From assembly GCA_003231975.1 (NCBI GenBank), contig QIKW01000214.1:1-38331 (forward strand): 38,331 nucleotides of DNA. The letters are read 5' to 3'. Positions 7,703 to 15,448 of this stretch are shown piece after piece; positions within the stretch are counted from its first letter, which is position 1, and the number at the start of each line of letters is the position of its first letter. The notes below the pieces were generated by a model, which saw nothing but the letters and a program-made list of their open reading frames with translations, made no database searches and was not told where the DNA came from. Made by a program: the position numbers and the translations under genes. The DNA comes from Acidimicrobiia bacterium (GTDB lineage Bacteria; Actinomycetota; Acidimicrobiia; Acidimicrobiales; SZUA-35).

Positions 7703-9012
7703 CAGGACCGACCCTGTCCTATCGCCGTTTCTACAGCATCGATGACCTCATCAACTGAGGCATCTGGGCCAACCTCAAGCCCGATTGCAACCCCAACATA
7801 GTTGTTAGCGATATATCCCTATTGCTGTCCGCGTCGTCAGGCTGGAAGCCCGACTCGTGACCTAACGCGAACTGGAAGGCATCGTCTGGCCCCAACTCCT
7901 GAGTCAGCCTCGCCAACCAGAGCAGGTGGCGCAACGCTTCTCTGTAGTTTCGCCTATCTTGCCTTTCCTTTTCGGAGGCAGGATTCCGGTTGTAGCGTGG
8001 CGGCAGAGAACTCCAATCAGCGGAGTACTCAGTGGTCTCCGAAGTGATCTCTTCGGCCCGTCCCCAGCCCACTCCGCCAGCCGCCATTCCAGTGCATTGC
8101 CATAGACCAACAATCATGCAGGAGATCGCCCAACCCGACGAAGTCCAAACTTGATCACGAAAATCTTGTTGCAACTTTCCGCAGGAGGCCAGCGACCCTT
8201 CTTGGAAACATGAATTGAAGACTGCGAGGTCTTGCTTCCCTTCGAATTCGTCGGCTTTTGTTTCGCGAGTTGCAACCAACATCGGCAGGCGGACAGTCTG
8301 AGTTCCCGGTGGGGTCGATGGCGTTGACCGGGTTGTTTCTGACGTAGGTGTAGCGGTTGAGGCCATCCAACACTGGGTCGGCCATGATGAAGCGGCCTAT
8401 TTGTGGGTCATAGGCCCGTGCGTTGTACTCGATGAGTCCTGTGCCTGGGTCATCTGTTTGGCCGGTGAAAGTTAGGTCGGCTGGCATTTGGTTGCCGCCA
8501 CCACCGCCACGGGTGGCGCCGTATGGCGTGTATCGCTGGGTGACGGTGACACCATCGGTTTGGCGTGAGGTTGTCGCTGATCCGAGATGATCAGCGAGGG
8601 AGGCTTGGTATACGCCGTCGCCGGGTACTCCGATGTTTTGGCCTGCAAATGCGTGTGCGACTGTGATGGATTCAACAATTGTGGTGCCTCCGCCGCCGTT
8701 GTTGCCTGTGGTCCAGTTGATGGTTGCGTCGAGGATGGCCCAACCATCTGTGGTTGGGTTGGCGTTCTGGTTATGCAGTCCGGATAGGCCGACCCGTGCT
8801 TCTGGCGCGGTGTTGCCGTCGGCCAATGTTTGGCCCGACGTGTAGCCGATGAGTGTGTATTGGCCTGCGGTGGTTGTTTCGGCTACCAAAGCCGGGGTTG
8901 CTGTGCCGAGTTCATCGCTGGTGATGTAGCTGATTCCTTTGGCTGATTGCAGGAAGTTGATTGTGCCTGACAGCCCGGCCGCGAGGGGGTGGGCTGGGTC
9001 GGTGATGACCAT
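7660..9012 (-). pseudogene. Truncated RHS-repeat core protein with DUF6973-like C-terminal toxin candidate, two frameshifts
   Basis: From about 9012 the frame encodes first a ThuA/GATase-like module (ITDPAHPLAAGLSGT, later DGWAILDATINWTTG). The RHS-associated core follows (about residues 135-237): LADHLGSATT, RYTPYG, LIEYNARAYDPQIGRF, ADPVLDGLNRYTYVRNNP, AIDPTGN. After AIDPTGN the frame fails near 8262, in an AAAA run. The next frame continues with SCGKLQQDFRDQVW and then YREALRHLLWLARLTQELG, then GHESG. A second shift near 7820 leads to GYIANNYVGVAIGLEVG and VIDAVETAIGQGRS, stopping at 7660. RH-x2-W, HE and NN-x-VG are the landmarks of DUF6973-type domains. There is no N-terminal RHS barrel: upstream the frame runs into the 35-bp repeat and stops in vapB, so this is an orphan RHS C-terminus. 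Confidence 0.75.
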
Positions 9013-9055
9013 CTGGTCTGTCCAGGGGGTGCCTGGGGGGTCGGCGGTGGTGAGG

Positions 9056-9090
9056 TGACCAGTGACTGTGTCGCAGACCCGTTCTACACT
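9056..9090 (+). repeat. Right copy of 35-bp inverted repeat carrying the vapBC promoter
   Basis: Identical to the reverse complement of 6112-6146. Read forward, -35 GTGACT (9062-9067), 17-bp spacer and -10 TACACT (9085-9090) precede the vapB ATG by 7 nt. On the other strand the truncated RHS frame reads into this repeat, so the repeat marks the boundary of the RHS segment. Confidence 0.8.
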
Positions 9091-9097
9091 GGGACCT

Positions 9098-9331
9098 ATG
9101 TCTACGATTCAACTCCCCGATGATGTCGCTGCCGCGTTGGCGGCTGCCGCAGCTGACCGTGAGGTGAGCGTCGATGAGTTGGCTGCGGAGACGATCTCGG
9201 CCCGATTCGGCCCGGTTCGCCGGACGTTGAGTTTCGCAGCGATCGGGTCTTCGACCACGGGCCGAACAGCTGCTGAGGCCGAACAGCTGCTCGAAGAAGG
9301 CGGGTTCGGCATCGATAGTGCTGATCGTTGA
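9098..9331 (+). CDS. vapB: VapB-family antitoxin
   Basis: 77 residues from ATG 9098. The N-terminal half (MSTIQLPDDVAAAL... VDELAAETI) fits a short DNA-binding and dimerisation segment; the C-terminal AEAEQLLEEGGFGID tail is typical of the strand/helix that blocks a PIN active site. It overlaps the downstream toxin by 14 nt, so the pair is translationally coupled. The start is chosen because the candidate promoter -10 ends only 7 nt upstream; frames open further upstream would lie in the promoter. Type II antitoxins bind their own promoter, so the shared 35-bp repeat may be the operator for both VapB paralogues. Confidence 0.85.
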   Translation: MSTIQLPDDVAAALAAAAADREVSVDELAAETISARFGPVRRTLSFAAIGSSTTGRTAAEAEQLLEEGGFGIDSADR

Positions 9332-9737
9332 CACAGCGCCGCTTGTAGCGGCCGCCGATGCTGCTGACCCGATGCATCAACGTTGTTTGGCGTTGCTGCA
9401 AACCCATCCAGGGCCTCTTATCACCACGGCGTTGGTGATCGCCGAAGCTGGTTGGCTTATCCGCCGTCAGCTCGACATCGCCGCCGAGGCAGTGTTCTAC
9501 ACCGCGATTGTTCAAGGCCAGCTCAGCATCGAACCCCTCACCGTCAAGGACTGGGCACGAGTCACCGAACTGCTCGGCACCTACAGCGACATCAACCTCG
9601 ATGCCGCCGACGCGTCCATCATCGCGATCGCCGAACGTCTCAACCAGGCCGTCATCGCCACCCTCGATGAACGCGACTTCCGGATTGTTCGACCCGCCCA
9701 TACCGACGCGTTCGAACTCGTCCCCGGACCCACCTGA
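9318..9737 (+). CDS. vapC: VapC-family PIN-domain ribonuclease toxin
   Basis: 139 residues from GTG 9318, the usual VapC size. PIN-domain acidic residues are all present: Asp5 in LIVDTAPLV, Glu43 in LVIAEAGWLI, Asp95/Asp98 in INLDAADASIIAIAERL, and Asp117 in VIATLDERDF. VapC toxins are Mg-dependent endoribonucleases that cleave tRNA or rRNA loops. The gene overlaps vapB by 14 nt and appears intact, unlike the neighbouring RHS island. A GGCGA-TC-TCGCC hairpin starts 12 nt after the stop and could help end transcription. Confidence 0.9.
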   Translation: MLIVDTAPLVAAADAADPMHQRCLALLQTHPGPLITTALVIAEAGWLIRRQLDIAAEAVFYTAIVQGQLSIEPLTVKDWARVTELLGTYSDINLDAADASIIAIAERLNQAVIATLDERDFRIVRPAHTDAFELVPGPT

Positions 9738-9834
9738 AACCACCCAGGCGATCTCGCCAGGACCGTGAGGTGAGGGTTCGCACCAACATCTCCCGGGAAC
9801 CTACGGCTGTGTCTCGAAGCGACCTTCTCAACGT

Positions 9835-10560
9835 CTAATCAGCTGCGGCTTCGGGAAAGGCCACCTCGTCCAAGAACCAGTCGACCAGTGCGTGGCACTG
9901 CTTTATGTTGGCCGCCTCGTAGCGGCGAACCTCTAACATCATCTCCTGCTTGGAGACGCCGTTTTCGGCCAGGTACTCATCCGACGCTCCTTCCAGGAAC
10001 CGGGCGATGTGAGCGGCGTCTACCTCGGGATGAAACTGGGTGCCAACCGTGCGGCCAATCCGGTAGAGCTGGGGTCCGTTAACTGTTTCGGCCAACAATG
10101 TGGCATCTGGTGGGATGCGGAAACGGTCGTGATGCCACTGCATCCACGGCCCCGGCCCAACAGGATTCTCAACACCGTTGGCCGCCTGAATCTCGAACCA
10201 ACCAATCTCGGTGACCGGCGCCGCCTCAACCGAGCCGCCCAAAGCTTCGGCCAGAAGCTGACCGCCAAAGCAGATGCCAAGCACGGCCTTGTCTTTGTGG
10301 GCGATGCGCAGCAGCTCTAGTTCTTCATCCACCCAGTTGCTGATCTCGGCCTTGTTGGTTAGCGAGCGGACCGATCCGGTTGGGATCACAATGTCGAACC
10401 CGTCGAGATTTGGGAACGGAGCGGCAACATTTGGTTGGTCGTGGTTTGGCGTCACCACATGGGTGTGAACCTTCACGCCTCGCTGTACCAGGCGGACCTC
10501 AACCTGGCCACCGGGGCCGTCTGGTTCGTGGGCAATAATCAAGGCTTGCATCTGACCCAT
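9835..10560 (-). CDS. Class I glutamine amidotransferase (GMP-synthase-like GATase1 domain)
   Basis: 241 residues from ATG 10560, chosen because AAGGAGG lies 10 nt upstream; a second Met sits three codons in. The catalytic triad is visible: nucleophile Cys in GICFGGQLLAEALGG, and His-x-Glu in TQFHPEVD. The single-domain architecture is that of the GATase1 GMP-synthase-like group, related to the hydrolases of gamma-glutamyl compounds (PuuD type). It is divergent from the transporter operon that includes a glutamine-synthetase-like ligase. A role in removing a gamma-glutamyl group added by that ligase is an attractive inference, but release of ammonia from glutamine for another partner is equally compatible with the sequence. 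Confidence 0.85.
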   Translation of the reverse strand: MGQMQALIIAHEPDGPGGQVEVRLVQRGVKVHTHVVTPNHDQPNVAAPFPNLDGFDIVIPTGSVRSLTNKAEISNWVDEELELLRIAHKDKAVLGICFGGQLLAEALGGSVEAAPVTEIGWFEIQAANGVENPVGPGPWMQWHHDRFRIPPDATLLAETVNGPQLYRIGRTVGTQFHPEVDAAHIARFLEGASDEYLAENGVSKQEMMLEVRRYEAANIKQCHALVDWFLDEVAFPEAAAD

Positions 10561-10619
10561 CCTATGAGCGCCTCCTTGCCCGGCCCAGGTTGCCGAGCGT
10601 GCACCAGTCGGTGATGATA

Positions 10620-10633
10620 GTTTGGATCCAAAC
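10620..10633. promoter_or_regulatory. 14-bp perfect palindrome, candidate operator
   Basis: GTTTGGATCCAAAC lies in the 126-bp divergent spacer between the amidotransferase and the transporter operon, 59 bp from the amidotransferase start and 53 bp from the lipoprotein start. Short AT-flanked dyads of this form are typical of GntR-type repressors, but no regulator gene adjoins. It could control both directions. Confidence 0.45.
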
Positions 10634-10686
10634 GATTGTTGCATGGCCCAGCCCGCCATGTGAACCGCACAAAAGGGGACCCACTC

Positions 10687-11946
10687 ATGAAACTGAAGAA
10701 CCTGATCGCGCTATTAGCGGTCTTCGCCCTGGTAGCTGCTGCGTGCGGCGGGGGAGACGACGACGCTGGAACCTCACCGACCACAGCCGCTGTACTTGAA
10801 GACACTGGCACCGAGGCCCCAACGGGTGAGTCTGTAGACATCGACGCGGTATTGGCTGCCGACCTGAACAACTGCGTGGCAGCCCCAACGGGAGACACCA
10901 TCAGAATTGGAATGGCAATGGACTTCAGCGAGATCTCTGGATTCGCCGATATCCCTGGCAGCGAGGCGGTGCAGCATCTTGCCGACCTCCTCAACTGCAT
11001 CGGGGGCGTAAACGGTTCGCCGGTTGAGGTTTCTGTTCAGGACATCCAGGGAGATCCCGAGGTTACGGTCAGGGCAACCCAGGATCTGCTGGACTTTGGG
11101 GCCAACTTCCTGATTGGCCCGCCGTTTGCCGACTTTGGCCAGCCCGTCTTGCAGGTAACCGAAGGTAACGTTCCAGTCTTCTTTGCGGCCTCAACCGAGC
11201 CGAGCCTGCCAGACGTTGCCGCCAACTCCTTCCTCGTCACTTTCGACGACACGGCCCAGGCCACAGCGGCCGCTGAGTACGCGCTGCAAGAGGGTTTCAC
11301 CCGCGCCATCACGTTCTCAAGCCCCGGCCCCTACTTTGGCTACAACCCAGAAATCTTCACCGAGGTGTTCGAAGCCGGGGGCGGCGAAGTGATTTCAGAC
11401 CAGAGCTACGTGCCAGTCGACGACGTTGACTTCTCGGCCCAAGTGAACGAACTGGCCGGAATTGCAGATGGCAGCGAGGTGCTCTACTCGGCAATGCTGG
11501 CCTTTCAGGTCACGGCCCTTCGCGGCCAGATGGAGGGTCAAGGCCTCGACAGCATCACCTACATCGGAACCGACGCCTTTGAGGCGACCGGGCTCTTGTT
11601 CGAAGAGAACAACGAGGGAATCGTCCACACCACCCACGCATTCATTGAGCCAGGCGGGCGAATCGACAAGTTGCTGGAAAGTTATGAGGCAGCCAACGGC
11701 TCGACCCTGGACAGCGGCACCTTTGCCGGCTTGTACGCAGATTCGATGTTCCTTGGGATCCAGGGAATCGTGAACTGTGGCTGCACAGATCCAGGCGGAA
11801 TTGGTGCTGCAATAGCAGCAATTTCCAGCTTCAACGGCTTCACCGGAGAGATGGGCTACGTCGGCACAAACGGGATCCCAGACAAGCCGGTGTCCATCAA
11901 CAGAGTGGTTGACGGAGTAGACACCCAAGTGGCCAGTTGGGGCTAG
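10687..11946 (+). CDS. Branched-chain-amino-acid-type ABC transporter substrate-binding lipoprotein
   Basis: 419 residues from ATG 10687, preceded by AAGGGGA. A signal peptide (MKLKNLIALLAVFALVAAAC) ends in a lipobox, so the mature protein is lipid-anchored through Cys20, followed by a Gly/Asp/Thr-rich linker. The body is a type 1 periplasmic-binding fold: IRIGMAMDFSEISGF, GGVNGSPVEVSVQDIQGD, a FLIGPPFADFG loop and IGTDAFEATG. LivK-type proteins bind amino acids, amides or other small zwitterions. It heads an operon with LivF-, LivH- and LivM/G-like genes followed directly by amine-metabolism enzymes, so its ligand is probably the substrate of those enzymes rather than leucine. Confidence 0.9.
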   Translation: MKLKNLIALLAVFALVAAACGGGDDDAGTSPTTAAVLEDTGTEAPTGESVDIDAVLAADLNNCVAAPTGDTIRIGMAMDFSEISGFADIPGSEAVQHLADLLNCIGGVNGSPVEVSVQDIQGDPEVTVRATQDLLDFGANFLIGPPFADFGQPVLQVTEGNVPVFFAASTEPSLPDVAANSFLVTFDDTAQATAAAEYALQEGFTRAITFSSPGPYFGYNPEIFTEVFEAGGGEVISDQSYVPVDDVDFSAQVNELAGIADGSEVLYSAMLAFQVTALRGQMEGQGLDSITYIGTDAFEATGLLFEENNEGIVHTTHAFIEPGGRIDKLLESYEAANGSTLDSGTFAGLYADSMFLGIQGIVNCGCTDPGGIGAAIAAISSFNGFTGEMGYVGTNGIPDKPVSINRVVDGVDTQVASWG

Positions 11947-11952
11947 CACCCA

Positions 11953-12654
11953 GTGCTTGAAGTTGCTGGGCTAACCACAAAGTACGGGTCGATTTCGGCC
12001 TTGCGAGACGTGAGCTTGTCTGTTCGGGAAGGTGAGGTTGTTGGCCTCATCGGCCCGAACGGGGCAGGCAAGACCACACTTCTCGGCTCCATTGCTGGCT
12101 TGCTTGAGCCAACGTCTGGGTCGGTGCACTTAGACGGCAAAGAGGTCACAGGCGCGGCTCCGGATCAGATGCTGCGCGCAGGGGTTGCCTTGGTGCCCGA
12201 GCACCGACGGATATTTGCCGATCTCACAGTTGTTGAGAATCTCAAGATCGGTGGCGTCACCACCGGTGCAGCTGAGCGCAACGCCTCGGTTGAGGAGATG
12301 GTCGACCTCTTCCCCGTTCTTGGCGAGAAACTCTCAACCCCTGCTGGTTATCTCTCTGGCGGTGAGGCGCAACAGTTGGCCATTGCCAGAGCCCTGATGT
12401 CCAAACCCCGCCTGCTTATGATGGACGAACCATCCCTTGGGTTGGCCCCCATTCTGGTTGACGTTGTGTTCAAACTCATCGACAAACTCCGAGCCGAAGG
12501 TCGAACCCTTCTTGTGGTTGAGCAGAACGCAACCCGCATGCTCCAGGTTGCCGACCGGGCCTATGTGCTTCGCAGCGGCCAGGTTGCGGCCTCAGGCCCC
12601 GGCCCCGAACTCTTGGCCGGAGCCGACCTGTTCGACACCTTCGTTAGCGGTTGA
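11953..12654 (+). CDS. LivF-like ABC transporter ATPase
   Basis: 233 residues from GTG 11953, 6 nt after the binding-protein gene. Walker A GPNGAGKTT (34-42), Q-loop region, signature LSGGE (134-138) and Walker B LLMMDEP (154-160) are intact, with the H-loop replaced by the VVEQN variant typical of LivF. It hydrolyses ATP to drive import as one half of a heteromeric ATPase; the other half is the C-terminal domain of the fused gene at 13527. It ends 1 nt before the permease start. Confidence 0.92.
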   Translation: MLEVAGLTTKYGSISALRDVSLSVREGEVVGLIGPNGAGKTTLLGSIAGLLEPTSGSVHLDGKEVTGAAPDQMLRAGVALVPEHRRIFADLTVVENLKIGGVTTGAAERNASVEEMVDLFPVLGEKLSTPAGYLSGGEAQQLAIARALMSKPRLLMMDEPSLGLAPILVDVVFKLIDKLRAEGRTLLVVEQNATRMLQVADRAYVLRSGQVAASGPGPELLAGADLFDTFVSG

Positions 12655-12655
12655 A

Positions 12656-13543
12656 GTGGACCAGCTGATCCAGATTCTGGTCGATGGTCTTGGTCGGGGA
12701 AGCATCTATGCCCTGCTGGCCCTTGGAATTGCGGTGATCTTTGGGGTGATGCATCTGCTGAACTTCGCCCACGGTGCCCTCATTACCGTTAGCGGATACG
12801 TGGCCTACTGGGCGTTCATCAGCGGGCTCAGCTGGTATGTGATTGCACCTTTGGTGGTGCTGGCCGCCGTTGCAACATCGCTTGCGGTTGAGCAGGTGGC
12901 GTTCCGCTGGGTAAGAGGAGCCTCGGACTTCACGCTGCTGCTCACCTCGTTTGGGGTTCACTTCATAGTCGAAGCCATTTTCTTGATGTACGTGTCGGCT
13001 TCTGTCAAGAATTTCAATCGTCCAGGCTGGATCTCGAACACGTTCTCGGTTGGGTCGGCCAGCATTGAAGTGTTTGACGCGGTCGTGATTGGGGTCACAC
13101 TTGTAACGCTTGTTCTGACGGCTGCCCTCTTGCAGCGAACAATGTTTGGCCTGTCATTGCGGGCTGCGGCCGAAGATTTCGACACCGCCCGCCTGATGGG
13201 AGTGAAGTCAGACAGGGTTATCCGCGGGGCGTTTGCTTTATCTGGGGTTCTGGCTGGAGTTGCCGCCATCTTCTGGTTAATGAGAGCTGGTCAAACCACT
13301 CCCGGAGCTGGAGTAACTCCAATGCTCAAAGGCGTGTTGGCGGCACTCATCGGCGGCTTGGGAAGCCTCCGAGGAGCGGTTCTTGGCGGCTTTGTGCTTG
13401 GCGTTGCCGAGGTTGCTCTGCGGTCACGCCTTCCAGACAACATCGCCAGCCTCACAGACGGCGTGGTGTTCGTTCTGATCGCCCTGCTGTTCATCTTCCG
13501 GCCCCAGGGCCTTATCTCGGTGAGTCATGCTGAAAGGGTCTGA
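12656..13543 (+). CDS. LivH-like ABC transporter permease
   Basis: 295 residues from GTG 12656, immediately after the LivF stop; the frame is open further upstream, but that part is the out-of-frame shadow of LivF. MDQLIQILVDGLGRGSIYAL and GIAVIFGVMHLLNFAHGALI are the characteristic LivH N-terminus. Several hydrophobic helices follow, and the coupling-helix region LRAAAEDFDTARLMGVKSDRV is clear. It is an integral membrane subunit. The last 17 nt overlap the next gene, consistent with translational coupling. Confidence 0.92.
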   Translation: MDQLIQILVDGLGRGSIYALLALGIAVIFGVMHLLNFAHGALITVSGYVAYWAFISGLSWYVIAPLVVLAAVATSLAVEQVAFRWVRGASDFTLLLTSFGVHFIVEAIFLMYVSASVKNFNRPGWISNTFSVGSASIEVFDAVVIGVTLVTLVLTAALLQRTMFGLSLRAAAEDFDTARLMGVKSDRVIRGAFALSGVLAGVAAIFWLMRAGQTTPGAGVTPMLKGVLAALIGGLGSLRGAVLGGFVLGVAEVALRSRLPDNIASLTDGVVFVLIALLFIFRPQGLISVSHAERV

Positions 13544-15401
13544 CCTGATCCGCGATCCCGCCCGAGACGTTGGGTTTCCGCTTGGCGCGGCCGCCGTGCA
13601 GTTCGGCGTGCTGGTTCTCGGTGGCCTGGTGTACACAGCCATCGTTGGAGGTTCAGCTGAACGGCTGGTGACCGCCATGATGATTGACGCCATCATGGTG
13701 ATCGGCATCCAGATCTATGTTGGCAATACCGGCGTGCTGTCGTTTGGACACATCGGGTTCGGAGCCATTGCCGGGTATGCGTTCGCGGTGCTGGCCATCG
13801 CCCCTCAACGCAAGGGAACGGTCATTCGCAATGCTCCTTGGGGGCTGGACGAAGTGCAACTCCACCCAGCCCTTGCTGTTGGAGTTGCCCTTGTTGTTGC
13901 CTTGATTGCTGCGGCCATCGTTGGTGTAGGCCTGGCTCGGTCAGGGACCAAGTCGGGTTCTGTTTCGGCAACGGTTATCACCCTTGCCCTGCTCTTTGTC
14001 ACCCATGAGATTGCGATCAACTGGACCGACCTAACTGGCGGGGACCGAGCAGGTTTGTCGTTCAGCATCGGCGCAACGCTTGACAGCCGCATTCCCGTCT
14101 ACCTAACGCTGTTCGGAGCCATCGTTGTGGCTCGCCTCTTCGCCCAGAGTCGCTCTGGCCGACTGGCGAAGGCTGCGCGCGAAGACAATTTGGCCGCACG
14201 AGCCATGGGGGTCAACCCTCAGGTCCAGCAAATGATTGCGTTGCTGATCTCGGTTGCGGTCGTCACTCTGGCGGCCAGCCTCAGAGTTTATGAGATCGGC
14301 AACATTACCCCGAAGTTCTTCTTTTTCCAGTACACGCTGCTCACGCTGGTGATGCTGATAGTTGGTGGACGAAACGGCGTCACAGGCGCCCTTGTCGGCG
14401 TGGTTGTCATCACCGCGGGCCGAGAGCTAACACGCAAGTTGGCTTCGGACGGTTACGAAGTCTTTGGCGTCGGTTTGGACGGAGCCCCAGCCGACTGGAT
14501 CTTCAGGGAAGGGCTGAGCGACATCTTCCTGGGCGGGGCCATGCTTGGTTTCATGGTGTTCAGACCGAACGGCCTGCTGGATGACTGGGAACTTGATGAG
14601 TGGTTCCGAAGACGATTCGGAGCCAAGGCCGAGGCGCAACCTGGCCCCCTTTCTGAGATCGAAGCTCCGGAACCTTTGCAATTGGAGGTCGCAGATGTCA
14701 CCGTTCAGTTCGGCGGCTTCCGGGCCCTTTCCGGTGCTTCAGTTGTTGCCGACAACTCAGAGATTGTTGGTCTGATCGGGCCAAACGGGGCAGGCAAAAC
14801 CACACTGCTGAACGTGGTGACCGGGCTGGTGCAACCAACAGAAGGGTCGGTCAAACTTGGCAGCGTGGACCTAACAAATGCCGCCTCGCATGAACTGGCC
14901 AGGAACGGACTGGTCCGAACCTTTCAGAACTTGCGGCTCTTCTCGTCTCTGACAGTTCGCGAAAACGTTGAGGTGGCCTCCCGGGTAGCCGCGGCTCATA
15001 GGGTGAAGAGGCGGCGTCCGGACGTTGATTCCCTGATTGCCGAAGCTGGTTTGTGGGAGCACCGAAACAGAAGGGCGAGGGAACTTGACTACGGAAACTC
15101 CCGCCGCCTCGAGCTGGCCAGAGCAGCGGCAATGTCGCCATCGTTCCTTCTTCTTGATGAGCCAACTAGCGGTATGAGCGACGCCGAATCGGCTGAGATG
15201 ATTGAACAGGTGCGGCACATGGCTGCAACTGTTGGAGCCGGCGTTCTGGTGATCGATCACGACCTCAACTTCATAACCGGCATCAGCGACCGCATCTATG
15301 TTCTTGATCAGGGCCGCATGATCGCGGTTGGCAGCCCAGATTCAATTCAAGCCGATCCCCTTGTTCGGGCCGCCTACCTTGGGTCTGGCCCCGAAGACTA
15401 A
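13527..15401 (+). CDS. Fused LivM permease - LivG ATPase
   Basis: 624 residues in one uninterrupted frame. Residues 1 to about 355 are a LivM-like permease with multiple membrane helices, the family sequence GNTGVLSFGHIGFGAIAGYA (67-86) and the coupling motif AARAMGVNP (223-231). After a short linker (about 355-385), residues 387-624 are a LivG ATPase: Walker A GPNGAGKTT (418-426), the LivG-type signature LDYGNSRRLELAR (520-532), and Walker B LLLDEP (541-546). These subunits are usually separate; fusion fixes a 1:1 ratio and is known in some actinobacteria and proteobacteria. With LivF and LivH it makes a complete importer. Confidence 0.93.
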   Translation: MLKGSDLIRDPARDVGFPLGAAAVQFGVLVLGGLVYTAIVGGSAERLVTAMMIDAIMVIGIQIYVGNTGVLSFGHIGFGAIAGYAFAVLAIAPQRKGTVIRNAPWGLDEVQLHPALAVGVALVVALIAAAIVGVGLARSGTKSGSVSATVITLALLFVTHEIAINWTDLTGGDRAGLSFSIGATLDSRIPVYLTLFGAIVVARLFAQSRSGRLAKAAREDNLAARAMGVNPQVQQMIALLISVAVVTLAASLRVYEIGNITPKFFFFQYTLLTLVMLIVGGRNGVTGALVGVVVITAGRELTRKLASDGYEVFGVGLDGAPADWIFREGLSDIFLGGAMLGFMVFRPNGLLDDWELDEWFRRRFGAKAEAQPGPLSEIEAPEPLQLEVADVTVQFGGFRALSGASVVADNSEIVGLIGPNGAGKTTLLNVVTGLVQPTEGSVKLGSVDLTNAASHELARNGLVRTFQNLRLFSSLTVRENVEVASRVAAAHRVKRRRPDVDSLIAEAGLWEHRNRRARELDYGNSRRLELARAAAMSPSFLLLDEPTSGMSDAESAEMIEQVRHMAATVGAGVLVIDHDLNFITGISDRIYVLDQGRMIAVGSPDSIQADPLVRAAYLGSGPED

Positions 15402-15448
15402 AACGAAGTTCTCCAGTACCAATCCATTCTCGAATCGAGGCAAGTGCA

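Noticed and set aside
7562-8270. Programmed frameshifting in the RHS/ankyrin genes
   Set aside because: Three separate shifts without a recurring slippery heptamer or stop-proximal signal fit decay or sequence error better.
9738-9834. Small gene between vapC and the amidotransferase
   Set aside because: Only 97 bp with one short hairpin and no start with a ribosome site.
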